Shown one piece after another: positions 27,329 to 36,524 of a stretch of 64,000 nucleotides of DNA (position 1 is the stretch's first letter; each line of letters opens with the position of its first letter). Both the position numbers and the translations under genes were made by a program. The stretch is from positions 124,001-188,000 of the forward strand of contig NZ_VITA01000012.1 of the NCBI RefSeq assembly GCF_007827695.1. Reading direction: 5' to 3'. The DNA comes from Sinorhizobium medicae. Its GTDB lineage: Bacteria > Pseudomonadota > Alphaproteobacteria > Rhizobiales > Rhizobiaceae. The notes under the pieces are model-generated. The model saw only the letters and a list, made by a program, of their open reading frames with translations. It was not told the origin of the DNA and ran no database searches.

Positions 27329-28282
27329 TCAGGCAGACCAGGGAGCGAAGCCAGGCGCGGCCACCGCCACCATATCCCTTGGACGCGTGCGCTGGCGCGG
27401 CGTCGCCGTTTCCACGACTTCATAGGCGGTCGGATCGCTGAGCAATGCCTTTAGGGCATTGGCATTCATCCGGTGCCCGCCGCGATAGGAGCGGTAACAG
27501 CCAAGGAAGGGCGCACCCGCCAAAGAAAGATCGCCTACGGCATCAAGCGTTTTGTGGCGAACGAACTCGTCCGTATAACGCAGACCCTCGACATTGATGA
27601 CCGTATTGTCATCCGAGATCACCACGGAATTCTCGAGCGACGAGCCGAGTGCGAACCCCCCGGCCCAAAGTCGCTCCACATCCCGCATGAAACCGAAAGT
27701 ACGCGCCCGCGACAATTCCCGCTTGAAAACCGACGGTGTCATATCGCCTTTCCAGGATTGCCGGCCGATGAGCGGGCAATCGAAATCGATCTCGACTTCA
27801 AAGCGCATGCCGTCATAGGGCGTGAACTCGGACCAGGATGCACCCGATTCGATGCGCACCGGCTTGAGTATACGGATATAGCGGCGCTTCTCCGGGAGCG
27901 AGTGAACGCCTGCCTGCTCGATCGCTTCGATGAAGGGCGCGGAGCTGCCATCCATGATCGGCATTTCGGCGCCATGTACTTCGATCAGCAGGTTGTCGAG
28001 GCCGAGTGCATAGACCGCTGCCATGACATGCTCGATCGTCGCGATCGACGTCGAGGGCGACAGACCTAGAACGGTGCAGAGATCGGTATTGCCGACATGC
28101 GACGAGACGGCCCGGAACTCGCTGAGCCGCCCGCCAGCGAGCACCCGCTGGAAAACAATGCCGGCATCGGCATCAGCCGGGTGGAAGGTAATCTCGACTT
28201 CCGACCCGGAGTGAACGCCAATACCCTTGAGGGTTATCGGGTTTGCAATCGTTGTCTGAAACCCGAGCAGTTCGATTCCCAT
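27329..28282 (-). CDS. lpxC: UDP-3-O-acyl-N-acetylglucosamine deacetylase LpxC
   Basis: A 317-residue zinc deacetylase catalysing the committed step of lipid A synthesis at the inner face of the membrane. It opens TTIANPITLKGIGVHSGSEV, carries the first zinc His in ATIEHVMAAVYALG, the catalytic region MDGSSAPFIEAIEQAG, and the HKTLDAVGDL motif with the other His and Asp zinc ligands; HRMNANALKALL supplies the general-acid His. I used the ATG at 28282 (MGIELLGFQ); a TTG at 28297 would add five residues. It follows ftsZ on the same strand, as in many alphaproteobacteria, but a strong terminator separates them. Confidence 0.95.
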   Translation of the reverse strand: MGIELLGFQTTIANPITLKGIGVHSGSEVEITFHPADADAGIVFQRVLAGGRLSEFRAVSSHVGNTDLCTVLGLSPSTSIATIEHVMAAVYALGLDNLLIEVHGAEMPIMDGSSAPFIEAIEQAGVHSLPEKRRYIRILKPVRIESGASWSEFTPYDGMRFEVEIDFDCPLIGRQSWKGDMTPSVFKRELSRARTFGFMRDVERLWAGGFALGSSLENSVVISDDNTVINVEGLRYTDEFVRHKTLDAVGDLSLAGAPFLGCYRSYRGGHRMNANALKALLSDPTAYEVVETATPRQRTRPRDMVAVAAPGFAPWSA

Positions 28283-28559
28283 TCTCGTCACTTTCAATCA
28301 AGGCGGCCGTTGGCCAATTCCTAAAAGGGTGCAGCTTTGCTCAAGGCACAAGACAAAGTACCGGGATCCCGCGCCAACCGGCCGGAACCTCGCTTCGAAC
28401 CAACAGCGCCCGATCGAATCGTCTGCGTCCCCAATTCCGATGCTGAAAATAAGAGTTTGGAGGCACCATTCCAAATCACTGTTCGTTTCGTTTTGTTACG
28501 CAATTCATATGCGCACAATGGAAGTAGTAACCCCGTGAAATCACGGGAGAAATCGAAAA
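28283..28559. other. Intergenic region upstream of lpxC
   Basis: About 275 bases with no credible gene. It presumably holds the lpxC promoter: AT-richer DNA at 28490-28530 lies downstream of the ftsZ terminator on the minus strand. I could not assign specific boxes. Confidence 0.3.
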
Positions 28560-28583
28560 ATGCCCGGGCTTGCGCCCGGGCAT
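28560..28583 (-). terminator. Terminator after ftsZ
   Basis: A perfect 10-bp stem, ATGCCCGGGC with GCCCGGGCAT, four-base loop, followed on the minus strand by TTTTTC. A textbook intrinsic terminator about 125 bases past the ftsZ stop. Confidence 0.85.
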
Positions 28584-28707
28584 CGGCAAGGTGAAGGAAC
28601 AGCCTCCGCATCTTGCCTCGAACCGAAATCGGCTCAAGAAAAACATGCAGTGGCTGAAGTACTACAGCGACGCTGTGCGGCTGATCAGACGCACAACGCT
28701 GTAGGTA

Positions 28708-30480
28708 TCAGCTCGATTGGCGGCGCAGGAACGCCGGGATTTCGAGTTGATCGTCTTCATGCGACCGCATCTGCGGGGCAGCGCGACCGTGGTCGTCGAG
28801 CTGGCCGCGACGCGGCGCATAGAGGCTGGCTTCCGGAGAAAGCGGCCGACGCTGCTGCGAGGCGGCGCTCGGTGCGGCTGCGGTCATGTCGGACGAGACA
28901 TTCGTCGCCTCCCGCTCCCGCAATCCCAGGGAAGTTGTGATCTTGTTCAGGAGCCCCATCGGCCCGCGCTCTTCCTGATGCAAGGGCGCCGGCTGTGCCC
29001 GGTGGTTCATTTCAGCCTTCACGACCGGAGGAAAATCCTCGACCTTAGGCATGCGGACCGGCTCGGCCTGCTGGCGTACGACCGGAGCGGGCTCCTGCCT
29101 GACGGGCTGGGCCTGCATCTGCGGCTGGACTGGCGCCTGCATCTCGACGGGGCGCGGTGCCGGCTGCGCCGGCCGCATTGCCGGCGCTTCAGCCGGAGCG
29201 ACGCCGGCGAAAAGCTTGCTCTGCGGACGGAAAGCCTCTTCCTGCGGCTGCGGGGCCGCTGCGGAGATCTGGGCGTGGGCAGCTATATCGAGCTCCCGCT
29301 CCATTTCGGCTTCGCGGATCGCAAGCGCGATGTGGTCGACATTCTGCTGCTGAACCGGTTGCTGCACCGGCTGCGGCTGGGGCGCAGGCTGATGCGAAAC
29401 GGTCGGCTGCGGGATGCTCTGTTGCGGCTGGGCCGGAACAGCGGCGGACGGACGGACGATCGGCTTCTGCGTTACCTGACGAAAGTCGGCAGAGCGGCCG
29501 GCCACCTCCGCGGCAGTACGGTCGATGCCGGTGGCGACGACGGAGACCCGGATAAGGCCCTCGAGTTCTTCGTCGAAGGTCGCACCGAGAATGATGTTGG
29601 CGTCCGGATCGACTTCCTCGCGGATACGCGTCGCAGCCTCGTCCACTTCGAAGAGCGTAAGGTCGCGGCCGCCGGTGATCGAGATAAGCAGGCCTTGAGC
29701 GCCCTTCATCGACGTCTCGTCGAGCAGCGGGTTGGCGATCGCAGCTTCCGCCGCCGCCATTGCGCGGCCTTCACCCGAAGCTTCGCCGGTACCCATCATG
29801 GCGCGGCCCATCTCGCGCATCACCGAACGAACGTCGGCGAAATCGAGGTTGATGAGGCCTTCCTTGACCATGAGGTCGGTGATGCAGGCGACACCCGAAT
29901 AGAGAACCTGGTCAGCCATGGCAAAGGCGTCCGCGAAGGTCGTCTTGTCATTGGCGATGCGGAAGAGGTTCTGGTTCGGAATCACGATCAGCGTGTCGAC
30001 CGACTTCTGAAGATCGGAGATGCCCTGATCGGCGATGCGCATGCGGCGTCCGCCTTCGAAATGGAAGGGCTTGGTGACGACGCCGACGGTAAGGATACCC
30101 TTGTTGCGGGCCGCCTGGGCCACGATCGGAGCAGCGCCGGTGCCGGTGCCGCCACCCATACCGGCGGTAACGAAGCACATATGCGTGCCCTGCAGGTGAT
30201 CGATGATCTCGTCGATGCACTCTTCAGCAGCCGCACGGCCGACTTCCGGCTGCGAGCCTGCACCCAGGCCTTCGGTAACGGCGACACCCATCTGGATGAT
30301 CCGTTCGGCCTTGGTCATGGTGAGGGCCTGGGCGTCCGTATTGGCAACGACGAAATCGACGCCCTGGAGCCCGGCGGTGATCATGTTGTTGACGGCGTTG
30401 CCGCCGCCGCCGCCGACGCCGAAGACCGTGATGCGCGGCTTCAGCTCGGTAATGTCCGGCTTCTGCAAGTTGATGGCCAT
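28708..30480 (-). CDS. ftsZ: Cell division GTPase FtsZ (long alphaproteobacterial form)
   Basis: A 590-residue tubulin homologue that builds the division ring at midcell. The GTPase core covers roughly residues 15-320: [16 protein letters not shown], the tubulin signature [11 protein letters not shown], and [11 protein letters not shown] of the T7/synergy region. After it comes an exceptionally long linker, rich in Pro, Gln and Ala, of about 250 residues, then the conserved C-terminal peptide [12 protein letters not shown] that binds FtsA. Enteric FtsZ has about 380 residues; this length is typical of Sinorhizobium FtsZ1. It follows ftsA after 94 bases and ends at a strong terminator. Confidence 0.97.
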   Translation of the reverse strand: MAINLQKPDITELKPRITVFGVGGGGGNAVNNMITAGLQGVDFVVANTDAQALTMTKAERIIQMGVAVTEGLGAGSQPEVGRAAAEECIDEIIDHLQGTHMCFVTAGMGGGTGTGAAPIVAQAARNKGILTVGVVTKPFHFEGGRRMRIADQGISDLQKSVDTLIVIPNQNLFRIANDKTTFADAFAMADQVLYSGVACITDLMVKEGLINLDFADVRSVMREMGRAMMGTGEASGEGRAMAAAEAAIANPLLDETSMKGAQGLLISITGGRDLTLFEVDEAATRIREEVDPDANIILGATFDEELEGLIRVSVVATGIDRTAAEVAGRSADFRQVTQKPIVRPSAAVPAQPQQSIPQPTVSHQPAPQPQPVQQPVQQQNVDHIALAIREAEMERELDIAAHAQISAAAPQPQEEAFRPQSKLFAGVAPAEAPAMRPAQPAPRPVEMQAPVQPQMQAQPVRQEPAPVVRQQAEPVRMPKVEDFPPVVKAEMNHRAQPAPLHQEERGPMGLLNKITTSLGLREREATNVSSDMTAAAPSAASQQRRPLSPEASLYAPRRGQLDDHGRAAPQMRSHEDDQLEIPAFLRRQSS

Positions 30481-30574
30481 AGTCCTGTTCCTTCTCTTTC
30501 CCTGGCCGCCTTGCCGAGCCGGCCAATTCCTTCAAACTCGAATACCTGTCTCGTCCGGCTGAATGCCGATCGAT

Positions 30575-31903
30575 CTAGAAACTTTCTTTCAGCCATTGCC
30601 CCATTCGGGCGAAGCGGCTGTTGCCGCCGAGCGTGGAGAGCATGCCGCTGCCGGCGGCATGTGTCTCCAGATCGGCGACCTGGGGATAGATCATCAGCCC
30701 GACGGCAGTGGAGAAGGCGGGACCCTTCGCAGCGGCCGGGAGGCCGGATACTCCAAGTGGCCGGCCGATGCGGACATTGCGGGCAAGAATGCGCCGCGCC
30801 GCTTCCGGCAGGCCGGTCAACTGGCTGGCGCCGCCCGTCAGAACGATCCGTTTTCCGACGATCGGACTGAATCCGGACCGCTGGATGCGATCACGGATGA
30901 GCTCCAGCGTTTCCTCGATGCGAGCGCGCACGATGCGCGAAACCAGCGCGCGCGGTACGTGCGTCGGCTGGTCGCGATCGTCCTCGCCGATCGGCGGAAC
31001 CGAAATGATATCGCGCTCGTCGGCGCTGTTCGGAAGCGCCGAACCGTGCACGACCTTCAACCGCTCGGCATCCTCGATGCGAGTGGACAGGCCGCGCGCC
31101 AGATCGGTCGTGACATGGTGACCGCCAAGGCCGACTGCGTCGGCATGGACGAGCCTGCCTTCGGCGAAAACCGAGATCGTCGTCGTGCCCCCGCCCATAT
31201 CGATCGCCGCGCATCCAAGCTCGACCTCGTCGTCCACAAGTGCCGCAAGACCGCTCGCATAGGGCGTCGCGACCATGCCCTCTACGGAGAGGTGCGCGCG
31301 ATTGACGCAAAGCTCGAGATTCTTCAATGCGGGCCGCTCCGCCGTCAGCACATGCATGTCGACGCCGAGCACATCGCCGAACATTGCCAGCGGGTCGCGT
31401 ATGCCGCGCTCGCCGTCGAGCGAAAACCCCGTCGGCAAGGAATGCAGTATGGCCCGATCGGTGCGCAGCGACTGGTGGCCCGCGGCGGCAAGAACCTTCT
31501 TCAGATCGTTCGCCTCGACCTCCTGCCCACCGAGATCGATCGTTGCGGTATAGACGTCGCTCTGCAGACGGCCTGCGGAAACATTCACGATGAGGCTGTC
31601 GATCGTCAGCCCCGCCATGCGCTCGGCTGCATCGACTGCAAGCCTGACCACGCTTTCCACCGCATCGAGATCGGCGATGACGCCGTTCTTGACGCCCCGC
31701 GACTTCTGGTGGCCGATGCCGATGACCTCGATGTTATGCGTGCGGCCCGGCAGGATCTGGCTCTCGGCGCGCGGCGTCAGGCGGCCGATCATGCACACCA
31801 CCTTGGTCGACCCGATGTCCAGGACCGAAACCACATGCGACCGCTTCGACGACAGTGGCTTCAGACGCGGAAGGCCGAAATTGGCGGATCCGAACAGATT
31901 CAT
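30575..31903 (-). CDS. ftsA: Cell division protein FtsA
   Basis: A 442-residue actin-like ATPase that anchors FtsZ filaments to the inner membrane. It opens VVSVLDIGSTKVVCMIG (phosphate 1 loop) and carries the second phosphate motif CAAIDMGGGTTTISVF and IVLTGGASQLTGLPEAARRIL (adenosine motif). The C-terminal amphipathic membrane helix is RMGQWLKESF. Its ATG overlaps the ftsQ stop (ATGA), so translation is coupled. ftsZ follows after 94 bases, a gap that may hold an additional ftsZ promoter. Confidence 0.96.
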   Translation of the reverse strand: MNLFGSANFGLPRLKPLSSKRSHVVSVLDIGSTKVVCMIGRLTPRAESQILPGRTHNIEVIGIGHQKSRGVKNGVIADLDAVESVVRLAVDAAERMAGLTIDSLIVNVSAGRLQSDVYTATIDLGGQEVEANDLKKVLAAAGHQSLRTDRAILHSLPTGFSLDGERGIRDPLAMFGDVLGVDMHVLTAERPALKNLELCVNRAHLSVEGMVATPYASGLAALVDDEVELGCAAIDMGGGTTTISVFAEGRLVHADAVGLGGHHVTTDLARGLSTRIEDAERLKVVHGSALPNSADERDIISVPPIGEDDRDQPTHVPRALVSRIVRARIEETLELIRDRIQRSGFSPIVGKRIVLTGGASQLTGLPEAARRILARNVRIGRPLGVSGLPAAAKGPAFSTAVGLMIYPQVADLETHAAGSGMLSTLGGNSRFARMGQWLKESF

Positions 31904-32829
31904 ATCCGCTTCTCCTGGGCTTTCAGCATCTTCTCCCTCGCCTTGAGCGCGACTTCCCGACGCTTCACCGCGTCAGCAGTCAACTGTACGGTCGTGCGGT
32001 CGTCGAGCCTGAGATCGACGGCCGCAATATCGCGCTCGAGCAATTTATGCGTGTCCTGCATATGGGCAAGGACGCTCATCGCGCGGGCGACATCCTTCTC
32101 CGGAAGTTTCACGACGACGCCATTATGGAGGCGCAGATCCCAGCGGCGCCCTGCGACGCGCACGAAGGCCTTGACGCGGGAGCGGAACTCGGGCCAGCGG
32201 GAGAATTCATCGTAAAATGCAGCCGCGGCGGTCTCCGCATCGCGGCCGACGAAAAGCGGCAGGCTGGCAAACTTGTTGTCCCTGAGCGGCGCGATGACGC
32301 TGCCGCTGCGCTCGATAAGCGATAGATCCGATCCGTGCTGCCAGATGCCAAAGGCTTCCCGCTCCCTGAGAACGACCTCGATCGTGCCTGGATAGATCTT
32401 GCGCACGGTCACGGTCTCGACCCAGGGCAGTTCGCCGATCAGCCGACGCGCCTCCTCGATATCGAGCGCCACAAGCGACGTCGTACCGTCCAGACCGAGC
32501 TGCTGAAGGATATCGATCTCCGAGGTCTGCGCATTGCCCGAGACGCGGACGTCCTCGATTGCGAAACCCGCCGCAGTCGTCGAGACCTGGGCGAAGCTCT
32601 GCGTATGCCCGCCGAGCGACATGCCGTAGAGGCCGGTCGCCAGCAGGAAGGCTGCAGCGGAAACCGTTCCGGTGTGATTGGGAAAACGGACACGACCGGC
32701 ACCGAGACTGACGAGAAACCGCACGCCCTTGCGCAGCGGTCGCGGCAGGACGAACGATTCATCCGCCTCGGCGACACCCCCGGCTGGGTGACGAACCCTC
32801 TTGCCCCTTCTGCCCCTCAACGCAAGCAC
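31900..32829 (-). CDS. ftsQ: Cell division protein FtsQ
   Basis: A 309-residue bitopic divisome protein. A basic cytoplasmic N-terminus (about 50 residues) leads to one membrane helix ([18 protein letters not shown]), then a periplasmic POTRA domain ([25 protein letters not shown]) and the FtsQ beta domain ([30 protein letters not shown]). I chose the GTG at 32829 because GGAGGA lies six bases upstream; it overlaps the end of ddl by 13 bases. A GTG at 32850 would add seven Gly-rich residues. The gene ends inside the ftsA start (four-base overlap). Confidence 0.93.
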   Translation of the reverse strand: MLALRGRRGKRVRHPAGGVAEADESFVLPRPLRKGVRFLVSLGAGRVRFPNHTGTVSAAAFLLATGLYGMSLGGHTQSFAQVSTTAAGFAIEDVRVSGNAQTSEIDILQQLGLDGTTSLVALDIEEARRLIGELPWVETVTVRKIYPGTIEVVLREREAFGIWQHGSDLSLIERSGSVIAPLRDNKFASLPLFVGRDAETAAAAFYDEFSRWPEFRSRVKAFVRVAGRRWDLRLHNGVVVKLPEKDVARAMSVLAHMQDTHKLLERDIAAVDLRLDDRTTVQLTADAVKRREVALKAREKMLKAQEKRI

Positions 32830-33743
32830 GACGCGTCCTCCACCATCCACCTGAGAAATTCACCAAACCGAAGGCCCGCATGCTGCGCCATTTCGGGCAC
32901 CAGGGAGGTTGGGGTCATGCCGGGTTGGGTGTTGATCTCGAGCCAGATCAACTCGCCCTCACCATCGCCACGATCGTCGAAACGAAAGTCGGACCGGCTG
33001 ACGCCGCGGCAACCGATCGCCTGATGCGCCTTCAAAGCCAGTGTTTGTATTTTTTGGTAAATATTTGGTGAAACCTGTGCCGGTATGACGTGCTTCGAGC
33101 CACCTTTTACGTATTTAGAGTCGTAATCGTAGAAGGCATGCCCCTGCGGAATGATCTCAGTGACGCCAAGAGCGACATCGCCCATGACGCCGCAGGTGAA
33201 TTCGCGTCCTGCAACGTAGCGCTCGACCATGATGCGGTCGCCGTAGCGCCAGTCGCTCGAGGTGATCACCTGAGGCGGATGCGACTGATCCTCCTTGACG
33301 ATCACCACGCCGAAGCTCGACCCCTCTCGCACCGGCTTCACCACGTAGGGGGGCTTCATCGGATGCTGATTGCCGAAGCTGCGGCGGTCCATGACCACTG
33401 CCTCGGCAACCGGAATACCGGCGGCCTTGGCGACATGCTTTGCCTGGGCCTTGTCCATGGCCAGCGCAGAGGCAAGAACGCCCGAATGGGTATAGGGAAT
33501 TTCGAGATATTCGAGGATTCCCTGAATCGTTCCGTCTTCGCCGAATGGTCCGTGAAGCGCGTTGAAGACCACATCCGGGCGCAATTCCTGAAGCACCGCC
33601 GCGACGTCGTGACCGACATCGACGCGCGTGACGCGATAGCCTTCGCCTTCCAGAGCATCCGCGCAAGCCGTCCCCGAAGACAGGCTCACCGGCCTCTCCG
33701 AGGAAAATCCGCCCAACAGGACAGCGACATGCTTGCTGCTCAT
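32817..33743 (-). CDS. ddl: D-alanine--D-alanine ligase
   Basis: A 308-residue ATP-grasp enzyme that makes the D-Ala-D-Ala dipeptide used by MurF. It opens [20 protein letters not shown], has [19 protein letters not shown], the ATP-grasp segments [18 protein letters not shown] and [13 protein letters not shown], and the metal site [22 protein letters not shown]. The length is normal. It heads the ddl-ftsQ-ftsA-ftsZ group and overlaps ftsQ. Two TTAACCA boxes lie about 105-135 bases upstream (separate entry). Confidence 0.95.
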   Translation of the reverse strand: MSSKHVAVLLGGFSSERPVSLSSGTACADALEGEGYRVTRVDVGHDVAAVLQELRPDVVFNALHGPFGEDGTIQGILEYLEIPYTHSGVLASALAMDKAQAKHVAKAAGIPVAEAVVMDRRSFGNQHPMKPPYVVKPVREGSSFGVVIVKEDQSHPPQVITSSDWRYGDRIMVERYVAGREFTCGVMGDVALGVTEIIPQGHAFYDYDSKYVKGGSKHVIPAQVSPNIYQKIQTLALKAHQAIGCRGVSRSDFRFDDRGDGEGELIWLEINTQPGMTPTSLVPEMAQHAGLRFGEFLRWMVEDASCLR

Positions 33744-33848
33744 TCAAACCCCCAAACAATACGCCATTATCGCGAAGCTTGCTTGCACCTGGCTGATTCC
33801 GAAATCGCGATTCGCGAGATCGCCGCGTAGAACCACTACAACGACATT

Positions 33849-33877
33849 ATGGTTAATGAAGTGTTTACTTTGGTTAA
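33849..33877 (-). promoter_or_regulatory. Candidate CtrA boxes upstream of ddl-ftsQAZ
   Basis: Read on the minus strand: TTAACCAA at 33877-33870 and TTAACCAT at 33856-33849, 21 bases apart (two helical turns). TTAACCAT is close to the half-site of the alphaproteobacterial cell-cycle regulator CtrA. The boxes lie 106-134 bases upstream of the ddl start. Regulation is inferred only. Confidence 0.45.
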
Positions 33878-33988
33878 CTCTCTCGCTTAATGCCCTTGGG
33901 CGGCACCGCCAAGAATCAACCAGAAACAAGATTTCCTAGCTGAATCAGAGGTTTCTGTGGCTTGCAAGGGAAATAATCTCTGGAAAGG

Positions 33989-34020
33989 ACGAGCCCGCCT
34001 GCGGGCGCAGGCGGGCTCGT
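33989..34020 (-). terminator. Terminator after aqpZ
   Basis: A 14-bp perfect stem, ACGAGCCCGCCTGC with GCAGGCGGGCTCGT, loop of four. On the minus strand CCTTTCC follows. It separates aqpZ from the ddl promoter region. Confidence 0.75.
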
Positions 34021-34056
34021 GGAGGTCTTGGCCGGGTGTTCCATGCCTTTTTCCGG

Positions 34057-34743
34057 CTAGGCTTCCTCGCCGACGACCTTCCAGGCGATTCCGGCAATGA
34101 CCGCACCGATCAGCGGCGCCACCCAGAAAAGCCAGAGCTGTGAAATCGCCCAATCGCCGACGAACAGCGCCTGCCCGGTCGATCGAGCCGGATTGACCGA
34201 GGTGTTGGTGACCGGGATCGACACGAGGTGAATCAGCGTCAGCCCGAGGCCGATGGCGATGGGTGCGAAGCCCACAGGCACCCGGCTGTGCGTCGAGCCC
34301 AGAATGATGAACAGGAAAAAGGCGGTCATGACCACCTCGGTGACGAGCGCTGCCGTCAGCGAGTAGCCGCCCGGAGAGTGCTCGCCGTAGCCATTGGCGG
34401 CAAAACTACCAAGCTGGAAATCGGCCTTGCCGGTGGCGATCACGTAGAGGACGGCAGCCGCGGCGATCGCCCCGGCAACCTGCGCGATGATGTATCCGAC
34501 GAGGCTCGCCGGCGGCACCCTGCCGACGACGGCAAGACCGAGCGATACCGCCGGATTGAAATGGCCGCCGGAAATTCCGCCAACCGCATAGGCCATGGTC
34601 AGCACCGTAAGGCCGAAGGCAAAGGAGACGCCAAGCAGGCCGATACCGACCTCCGGGAAGGCCGCGGCAAGCACGGCGCTGCCGCACCCGCCGAGAACGA
34701 GCCAGAAAGTACCGAGAAATTCCACAGAAAGCTTCCTGAACAT
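34057..34743 (-). CDS. aqpZ: Aquaporin Z
   Basis: A 228-residue inner-membrane water channel. Six membrane helices and two half-helices carry the two NPA motifs, GGHFNPAVS and [10 protein letters not shown]. The selectivity filter looks like a water-specific aquaporin (narrow, with Arg after the second NPA) and the length equals AqpZ. Start is the ATG at 34743 ([15 protein letters not shown]) with GGGGGAG a few bases upstream. It sits between murB and ddl and so interrupts the dcw gene order. It has its own terminator and a hairpin-forming inverted repeat in its leader. Confidence 0.93.
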   Translation of the reverse strand: MFRKLSVEFLGTFWLVLGGCGSAVLAAAFPEVGIGLLGVSFAFGLTVLTMAYAVGGISGGHFNPAVSLGLAVVGRVPPASLVGYIIAQVAGAIAAAAVLYVIATGKADFQLGSFAANGYGEHSPGGYSLTAALVTEVVMTAFFLFIILGSTHSRVPVGFAPIAIGLGLTLIHLVSIPVTNTSVNPARSTGQALFVGDWAISQLWLFWVAPLIGAVIAGIAWKVVGEEA

Positions 34744-34758
34744 GAATACTCCCCCAAA

Positions 34759-34777
34759 ACGAAGCAAAACGCTTCGT
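34759..34777 (-). promoter_or_regulatory. Inverted repeat in the aqpZ leader
   Basis: ACGAAGC-AAAAC-GCTTCGT, a perfect 7-bp inverted repeat ending 15 bases upstream of the aqpZ start. In the mRNA it forms a hairpin followed by TTTT and then the ribosome-binding site, so it could be an operator or a small attenuator. Confidence 0.4.
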
Positions 34778-35143
34778 TAACGAGAGTTCTACAGTATTCG
34801 AATCCCGTCAAGCGGGAGATGTATTCACCCTTCTTGCCCGCAATACGGGAGGCATGATGAATTCGCCCAAGCTGGAAGTGAGCTGCTCGGGCACGCGGAC
34901 GACAGCACGCCGGCGGAATATTGCTTCGTCAGCAAGCGCATTTAGTTCGCATATCTTACGAAATCAGTCTTTCTCGATATGAAAACTTGCGCTAAGAACC
35001 GGCCGCCCGCCTCCCAAGACGGCATTCCGCTAGCTCCTTTCCTTGCCCCTGTCCGGGTAAAGAATTGATCTAACCCTCTGAAACTAAGCGATTCCGCGGG
35101 GAGAATGGTTCTCTTCCCCGCGAATTGCTCCAGGAACGAACCA
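34778..35143. other. Divergent intergenic region between aqpZ and the MFS gene
   Basis: No gene. It must hold the divergent promoters of aqpZ (minus) and the MFS gene (plus). Near its right end CGCGGGGA (35095-35102) can pair with TCCCCGCG (35115-35122), a hairpin about 20 bases before the MFS start. Confidence 0.35.
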
Positions 35144-36454
35144 ATGACAGACGCGACAACCTCGCTGTCGCCGCAGGATGGTGCGTTGCATCGACAGGCC
35201 GTGAACTCCCCGGCCCGGGTGCTGTTCGCCAGCCTCGTCGGCACGACGATCGAATTCTTCGACTTCTATGTCTATGCGACAGCAGCGGTGATTATTTTCC
35301 CGCACCTTTTCTTCCCTGCAGCTGATCCGACCTCGGCAATGCTGCAGTCCTTGGCGACTTTCTCGATCGCCTTTTTCGCCCGTCCCCTTGGCGCCGTGAT
35401 CTTCGGCCACTTCGGCGACAGGATCGGCCGCAAGGCGACGCTCGTCGCCGCGCTGATGACTATGGGGATTTCGACGGTCGTGATCGGCCTGCTGCCCACC
35501 TACGCGACGATTGGCGTCGTGGCGCCGCTTCTCCTTGCGCTCTGCCGCTTCGGCCAGGGCCTGGGCCTCGGCGGTGAATGGGGCGGCGCGGTGTTGCTAG
35601 CGACCGAGAATGCGCCGGAAGGCAAGCGGAGCTGGTATGCAATGTTCCCCCAGCTCGGCGCGCCGATCGGCTTCATCCTGTCGGCCGGGACCTTCCTCGT
35701 GCTCGGCGAGGTCATGAGCGACGAGGCCTTCCTCGCCTGGGGCTGGCGAATTCCCTTCGTCGCCAGCGTGCTGCTCGTGATCGTCGGTCTCTATGTCCGC
35801 CTGAAGATTACCGAAACGCCGGAATTCCAGAAGGCAATCGATAAACGGGAGCGCGTCGAGGTACCGGTGGCGGCGATATTCCGCTCGCATAAGCGAAGCC
35901 TCGCGCTCGGCACCTTCGTGGCACTCGCGACCTTCGTCCTGTTCTATCTGATGACCGTCTTCTCGCTCTCCTGGGGCACGACGAAGCTCGCCTATTCGCG
36001 CGAGCAGTTCCTGCTTGTACAGATGACCGGCGTCGTTTTTTTCGGCCTGATGATTCCCGTCTCCGGCATTCTTTCGGACCGCTTCGGACGCCGCCTGGTG
36101 CTGGTGCTCACAACAATCGGCATCGGCATATTCGGCCTCGTCATGGCGCCGCTTCTGACATCCGGTCTCGGCGGCGCCTTCGTCTTCTCGATCCTCGGAC
36201 TCGGCCTGATGGGCCTTACCTACGGGCCGATCGGCGCGGCGCTGGCGGCTCCCTTTCCGACTGCAGTGCGTTATACCGGCGCCTCGATGACCTTCAACCT
36301 CGCAGGCATCTTCGGCGCGTCGCTGGCACCCTACATCGCCACCTGGCTCGCGACCAACTACAGCCTCGGCCATGTCGGCTATTATCTGATGGGCGCCGCA
36401 TTGATCACGCTCGTCTGCCTGCTGCTTTCGAACGAGGAAGAGGTCTCGGGCTGA
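35144..36454 (+). CDS. MFS transporter, metabolite:proton symporter (MHS) family
   Basis: A 436-residue inner-membrane transporter with twelve helices. It resembles the ShiA/YhjE/ProP branch: the first helix VLFASLVGTTIEFFDFYVYATAA, the A-loop GHFGDRIGRKATLVAALMTMG, the motif LCRFGQGLGLGGEWGGAVLLATENAP, and a second cytoplasmic motif SDRFGRRLVLV. Substrates of this branch are organic acids, shikimate or betaines; the substrate here is unknown. Start is the ATG at 35144 (MTDATTSLSPQDG) with AGGAAC upstream; an in-frame ATG at 35105 gives an unlikely extension. It lies between murB and aqpZ, opposite in direction to the dcw genes. Confidence 0.87.
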   Translation: MTDATTSLSPQDGALHRQAVNSPARVLFASLVGTTIEFFDFYVYATAAVIIFPHLFFPAADPTSAMLQSLATFSIAFFARPLGAVIFGHFGDRIGRKATLVAALMTMGISTVVIGLLPTYATIGVVAPLLLALCRFGQGLGLGGEWGGAVLLATENAPEGKRSWYAMFPQLGAPIGFILSAGTFLVLGEVMSDEAFLAWGWRIPFVASVLLVIVGLYVRLKITETPEFQKAIDKRERVEVPVAAIFRSHKRSLALGTFVALATFVLFYLMTVFSLSWGTTKLAYSREQFLLVQMTGVVFFGLMIPVSGILSDRFGRRLVLVLTTIGIGIFGLVMAPLLTSGLGGAFVFSILGLGLMGLTYGPIGAALAAPFPTAVRYTGASMTFNLAGIFGASLAPYIATWLATNYSLGHVGYYLMGAALITLVCLLLSNEEEVSG

Positions 36455-36475
36455 GGAGGAATGAACCTGAAAACA

Positions 36476-36504
36476 GGGCCGCGGCGGATGTCCGTCGCGG
36501 GCCC
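36476..36504. terminator. Shared terminator between the MFS gene and murB
   Basis: GGGCC-GCGGCGGA pairs with TCCGTCGC-GGGCCC (one bulge, one mismatch), in the 70-base gap between convergent genes. CTCTTT follows on the plus strand. It probably works in both directions. Confidence 0.55.
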
Positions 36505-36524
36505 CTCTTTGGCGCTGATTCGCT

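Noticed and set aside
28717-30870. 717-residue plus-strand open frame
   Set aside because: Antisense to ftsZ and the end of ftsA; no domain pattern, and strongly biased composition.
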